Source: JAUVKA01 sp964465145 (GTDB lineage: Bacteria; Bacteroidota; Bacteroidia; Bacteroidales; UBA12481). From it: DNA of 36,884 nucleotides. The stretch spans positions 1 to 36,884 of the forward strand of contig CAYXJR010000046.1 in assembly GCA_964465145.1 (NCBI GenBank), written 5' to 3'. The notes below the pieces were generated by a model, which had not been told where the DNA came from, made no database searches, and saw nothing but the letters and a program-made list of their open reading frames with translations. Of the stretch, positions 34,401 through 36,884 are shown piece after piece. A program made the translations under genes and the position numbers. Positions within the stretch are counted from its first letter, which is position 1. Each line of letters starts with the position of its first letter.

Positions 34401-35369
34401 CCGGAAAAGGGAGTGGAATGGAAAGTAAAAGTTCCTGAAACTGGAATCTATTCATTGATTTGGGCTTATTCCAGTCGTTCAAGGGGATCTGCCAGCTGTG
34501 GATTAAGTCTGAATGGAGAATTGTATATGGAGAATATTGATTTTTCTGAAACTGTCCCATTGTTTACAGGATGGACCGGACGAAGAATAAACCTTGAATT
34601 AAAACAAGGTCTTAATTCTATTAGATTGATGAGCAACGAAGAGTTCAAAATTAACTTCGACTATCTATGGGTTCCTGGTAAGGCAAATAATGAATCAAAT
34701 GCCGGGGTGGAGTCAATGCCTGAACCTGAGGCGGTTGTTTTAAACAGCCCTGATAATAAATCAAAAAATAAAGCCTTAAACCCGCAAAAAATAAAATCGG
34801 CAAATATGCTTATGTGGTTGGATGCAAGTGAGATAAAGCTTACAGAAAAAACGCCATATCAAGGATGGATCGAAAAAGTCAGTGGCAAAAAAGGGCCGGA
34901 TGTAGTGTTCAAACCAGAGGCTGTAAATGGAAATGGAGTGGCTGGGTTTGATATAGTTTGGTTATCCTGGCTGGAAAAACCAATAAAGGAATTCCAAACC
35001 ATAGTTATGGTCTATAAAGAGAGCGATATGTCTTTTGCCGGCACAAGCCCTTTCAGGGATCTGGATCCCTATATTGGGAGGTCAGAACATGGCCATAAAC
35101 AATTATTTACCAGTACTGTATCTGATTTGACTAAAAATGGAAAAGTATTTATTAATGGGGCTCAGGTTGATCCAATGACAAGCAGCATCCCAAAGGATTA
35201 TTTTATTTTGACAGTAGAATTATCGGAGAAAGTGCTTAAGGAAATTAAATATACCCAGGGTTACTGGGAAGGCGATTTGGCCGAGATGATGATATTCGAT
35301 GGTAAATTATCTGATAAGGAACGCAAAGCCCTCGAAGCCGGACTCAAGAAGAAATGGTTTCAGTTGTAG
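31452..35369 (+). CDS. GH27 alpha-galactosidase fused to M64 metallopeptidase, with NPCBM, CBM-like and C-terminal LamG-like modules
   Basis: A 1305-residue exported protein in one uninterrupted frame; signal peptide 1-24 (ending CYAQ). Residues 26-395 are a GH27 enzyme: PPMGWNSWNCF, nucleophile D150 in YIKLDACY, acid/base D246 in YWNDPDMLEIG, and the usual C-terminal beta domain. Residues 405-550 resemble an NPCBM domain (YLSDLYYIMKYGEAPVND, GISTVNGSILIYKL). Residues about 572-835 are an M64 (IgA-peptidase-type) domain with the zinc site H720-E-I-S-H724 and D731 in GDEY, and the typical MCSVCEQRL ending. A CBM6/35-like domain (about 975-1076) and a terminal domain opening with MWLDASE (1121-1305) follow. 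Expected role: removal of alpha-galactose or alpha-GalNAc and proteolysis of a glycoprotein at or outside the cell. The start codon lies inside a tandem repeat. Confidence 0.9.
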   Translation: MYITAKKLIIAISILLNIATCYAQILAPTPPMGWNSWNCFQGKISEQQIKEIADAMVSSGMRDAGYVYLVLDDGWMAAERDAESRLQADPVKFPNGMKAVGDYIHSKGLKYGIYECRGYLTCQRLPGSFEHEDIDMATFAEWGVDYIKLDACYAERNGRLTTEDLQIYKDAIEKTGRPMILSISDFGNGAWVWGGKNYGQLWRTSYDIYPWIENVYHHAETSGGDLRIHPAFNGLWQFAGPGYWNDPDMLEIGNLKSELEDKIHMSLWCMLASPLMAGNDLRKMSDTVTQVLIAPEVIAVNQDPRGHQGYKVFDNGKQQVYNKPLSDGTTAILLFNKDSVPANVSVSWQQVGLSGKQAVRDIWARKNLGKFKDGFTAYQLPEHGQYLLKVGKSGSDLVAGPMPVPEEKYTATKDGFSYLSDLYYIMKYGEAPVNDKSTSGKPIKLDGVGYDKGISTVNGSILIYKLSGNSSRFRAMVGLEDEYSGNGTGRFKVLNEDAFGARVLFDSGLITKDSAAKQIDIDVKGLDCLFLKFDSKEEATGNWANARLVGSWDEHRVSYDDKYIDSLIGKMELVPVRVNGDKNNRINIVIVNRWEKRDAKPYNNPGMREEFIDDVNRSLLAAFTPGDPAAQTAYANYQQFFNLYALWWPGTPEWRDGVETDLLEAIRDRLFLPWKDEHTGWVTFLDMPNRDGGGGGAARNMETRTGNAVIVGNGIGKMLHEISHTCTSIGDEYAGFATDTITHPAYTVTKNVNPETIKWRAWIDEGTPLPTPYEREYIDKIGAFEGAQYHLLNYYRPTAQGCIMGAGVFDNTEEMCSVCEQRLSMRAYEMVNPIENTIPNENELKIEQKQKIHFSVSRVKPEPDTQEIRWILNGKVIADGVDQLDVSLEPGQAYELVYTLRDTTSMIREDPPYGQFPYRERRWRINPGITLETEPYTFVWENSNHTGLEGHRYKAEKASFTSEEAEVIDFGGASEQVYLQLNKPEKGVEWKVKVPETGIYSLIWAYSSRSRGSASCGLSLNGELYMENIDFSETVPLFTGWTGRRINLELKQGLNSIRLMSNEEFKINFDYLWVPGKANNESNAGVESMPEPEAVVLNSPDNKSKNKALNPQKIKSANMLMWLDASEIKLTEKTPYQGWIEKVSGKKGPDVVFKPEAVNGNGVAGFDIVWLSWLEKPIKEFQTIVMVYKESDMSFAGTSPFRDLDPYIGRSEHGHKQLFTSTVSDLTKNGKVFINGAQVDPMTSSIPKDYFILTVELSEKVLKEIKYTQGYWEGDLAEMMIFDGKLSDKERKALEAGLKKKWFQL

Positions 35370-35380
35370 TGCCAGATTAT

Positions 35381-35408
35381 GTAGAGCCAGATGACCATCT
35401 GGCTCTAC
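35381..35408 (+). terminator. 13-base perfect palindrome after the fusion gene
   Basis: GTAGAGCCAGATG and CATCTGGCTCTAC form a perfect 13-base inverted repeat around AC, 11 bases after the stop codon. It can end transcription as a strong hairpin, but no T-run follows on the plus strand, so it may be a dispersed palindromic element instead. Confidence 0.5.
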
Positions 35409-35437
35409 TAGCTCCCATGGATTATCCATAAAGAGAA

Positions 35438-35469
35438 TTTGGCGGTCTTGATTTTCTTCGTTACCTTTT
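35438..35469 (+). promoter_or_regulatory. candidate promoter for the 258-residue lipoprotein gene
   Basis: TTTG at 35438-35441, 20 bases of spacing, then TACCTTTT at 35462-35469. The spacing fits the Bacteroidota consensus and the second element matches seven of eight bases of TAnnTTTG counted with free n positions. It would leave an 85-base leader before 35560. Confidence 0.4.
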
Positions 35470-35559
35470 AAGAATGAAAGGTTTAACATCAACTTTGATT
35501 AATACGGCTTGCACGACTTAACGATTCAAAACGAGTCTGGCGAACACATAGAAATTTAG

Positions 35560-36336
35560 ATGAAACCTGTTGTACAAATATTGCGCTTCGGAATGTTTTT
35601 CATTTTTACAGCTTGTGTAACACTCTACAAGCCCAATGCCGTTCATTCACCATTGCTTAAAGAAAAAGGGGAACTCAACACATCTGCTTCGATTGGATTA
35701 TCAGGTTGTGGATTATATAACCTGCAGTCTGCTTATGCAATATCGAATCACACAGGTATCATGATAGACGGGATGTATCATCAAAGACATATAAGCAGTG
35801 CCGATTCCTCGGTGGATAAACTCAATATGTTTTTTGCGGAAGCCGGTGCAGGTTATTTCACCACATTCGGTGATAAAAAAAATGAATTATTTCAATTATA
35901 CGGGGGGGGCGGCTACGGCATTACCACAGATAAAATTGACAATGTCAGTCAACCTGACCCGGAATTTAGTGCCAGGTATTTCAATACGTTTATTCAGCCG
36001 GGATTAGCTCTTATCAACCGGAACTCTCAGATAGCTTTTGATTTGAGGGTAAATTACGTACACCTGTACAATATACATGCCTTCCTTTACGACAAATTTG
36101 AATGGTGGAATACAGATTTTCAATTCTATTCCGACACATCACTGTATTTTATAAACCTTGAACCAACCATGACAATAAAAGCAGGAGGAGAAAAGCTGAA
36201 AGGTACTTTACAATTGGGCCTGACTATTCCTGCGATAAATTCTCATTCATATTTTATGGTAAATACGTATTCCAGGCTCGGGATTCCTCTCATTAAGTTG
36301 TCAGTTGGGATTTCTTATGCATTTGGGAAGCAGTAA
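35560..36336 (+). CDS. beta-rich surface lipoprotein, function unknown
   Basis: A 258-residue lipoprotein with leader ending FIFTAC (C19), then YKPNAVHSPLLKEKGELN. The rest is strand-turn sequence with glycine and aromatic residues (FAEAGAGYFTTFGD, LYGGGGYGITTD, FIQPGLALIN, IAFDLRVNYVHLYN, GTLQLGLTIPAIN) and a final SVGISYAFGKQ. This is the look of an outer-membrane beta-barrel domain with a lipid anchor, about ten strands by eye. No enzyme or binding motif is recognised. Preceded by its own candidate promoter and a palindrome, it is probably a separate transcription unit from the fusion gene. Confidence 0.7.
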   Translation: MKPVVQILRFGMFFIFTACVTLYKPNAVHSPLLKEKGELNTSASIGLSGCGLYNLQSAYAISNHTGIMIDGMYHQRHISSADSSVDKLNMFFAEAGAGYFTTFGDKKNELFQLYGGGGYGITTDKIDNVSQPDPEFSARYFNTFIQPGLALINRNSQIAFDLRVNYVHLYNIHAFLYDKFEWWNTDFQFYSDTSLYFINLEPTMTIKAGGEKLKGTLQLGLTIPAINSHSYFMVNTYSRLGIPLIKLSVGISYAFGKQ

Positions 36337-36421
36337 TTACCTCCGATAAATAAATGCACTGGTATTGCAGCGGGCCAGCGGAAATGGCGGCCTGGTGGCT
36401 CAGATTTAGAAAAATGGATAA

Positions 36422-36856
36422 ATGAATAAACTAACATTTTTTGGTTTAGTAAGAAATTTTCAACTTATCGCAGTCACTTCAATTGCGCTGCTTGTTATTA
36501 GCTGCAGCTCTGATTCCTCATGGGATTTTTCAAGCGATTATTTTAAAATCCGGATTGACAATAAAGGATATATAACGAGTATGAAAAACATCACGGTAGA
36601 ACCCAACCGGGAGTGGAGTCAGCCTGATAAGCCTTCGCCATTGTTATGCCTTTATGATAGCAGGGAAGAAGTTTATTACGAACCGTACAAGGCCTCATAT
36701 CAGAAGAGTTCAAATACCATAAGCTTGAAATATTCAAATGGATCAGAAGCACAAATCAGACTCATACCTCAAAAAAAATATTTTAAACTAACCCTTAAAT
36801 CTGTCACTCCCAGAAATGAGGTTGATGCTTGTAAGCGGGAAGTTACAATGTACTAA
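36422..36856 (+). CDS. short lipoprotein, N-terminal fragment of a larger enzyme type
   Basis: A 144-residue lipoprotein with leader ending LLVISC (C28), followed by SSDSSWD, a charged tail that suits surface export. The mature part has a mutarotase-like beta pattern (YFKIRIDNKGYITSMKN, PSPLLCLYD, ISLKYSNGSEAQIRLIP, YFKLTLKSV), like the first domain of the 21075 and 28319 proteins. It stops at 36854-36856, about 28 bases before the window end. In the comparable larger proteins an additional catalytic part follows such a domain. The gene may be truncated, frameshifted or genuinely short; the window ends before this can be settled. Confidence 0.55.
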   Translation: MNKLTFFGLVRNFQLIAVTSIALLVISCSSDSSWDFSSDYFKIRIDNKGYITSMKNITVEPNREWSQPDKPSPLLCLYDSREEVYYEPYKASYQKSSNTISLKYSNGSEAQIRLIPQKKYFKLTLKSVTPRNEVDACKREVTMY

Positions 36857-36884
36857 AATTGGCAAATAAGGATGTACCAAAAAT

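Overview
The window looks like a chromosomal stretch of a Bacteroidota bacterium (Bacteroidales or Marinilabiliales type). Reasons seen in the sequence: many signal peptides ending in ..AQ, many lipoprotein signals with an N-terminal Cys, A-rich start regions with little Shine-Dalgarno signal, a few TAnnTTTG-like promoter elements, and a run of carbohydrate-active enzyme families typical of that phylum. No tRNA, rRNA, CRISPR array, integrase, transposase, SusC/SusD pair, sulfatase or recognisable transcription factor is seen.

Layout. 1-10695, plus strand: a 5'-truncated iron-sulfur protein, a GH38-like (DUF5054-type) secreted enzyme, an acetyl-CoA synthetase with a MaoC-type hydratase, a PhoD-type phosphatase lipoprotein, and a beta-barrel-like protein overlapping a serine beta-lactamase-family lipoprotein. 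10742-16971, minus strand: a second beta-lactamase-family hydrolase, a beta-helix lipoprotein (GH141-like), and a translationally coupled esterase plus GH172 (DUF2961) enzyme. 17384-23246, plus strand: a small DUF2007-like protein, a ConA-like lipoprotein, a GH95 fucosidase-type enzyme and an unnamed TIM-barrel enzyme whose signal peptide is broken by an in-frame TGA. 23291-25425, minus strand: a secreted endonuclease/exonuclease/phosphatase-family protein and a UROD/MtaA-type methyltransferase-like protein. 25563-36884, plus strand: a LamG protein, an ICMT-like membrane methyltransferase, a 1024-residue clan-D-like lipoprotein, a 1305-residue fusion of a GH27 alpha-galactosidase with an M64 (IgA-peptidase-type) metalloprotease and binding modules, a surface beta-rich lipoprotein, and a short or broken lipoprotein.

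How it may work together: most products are exported or surface lipoproteins that would strip terminal sugars (fucose/galactose, alpha-galactose or GalNAc, mannose, arabino- or fructofuranose), esters and phosphates from complex glycans or glycoproteins. The GH27-M64 fusion joins glycan removal and proteolysis in one polypeptide, and is the strongest candidate for an undescribed activity. Several enzymes belong to families I cannot name.

Two structural themes stand out. Short 7-8 base tandem repeats of a few related families sit in most intergenic gaps, in both orientations, sometimes running into the start codon. In addition, the genes at 18601-23246 and 28319-31393 are clearly GC-richer in spot counts (53-57% versus 35-43% for neighbours), which suggests a mosaic of acquired modules.
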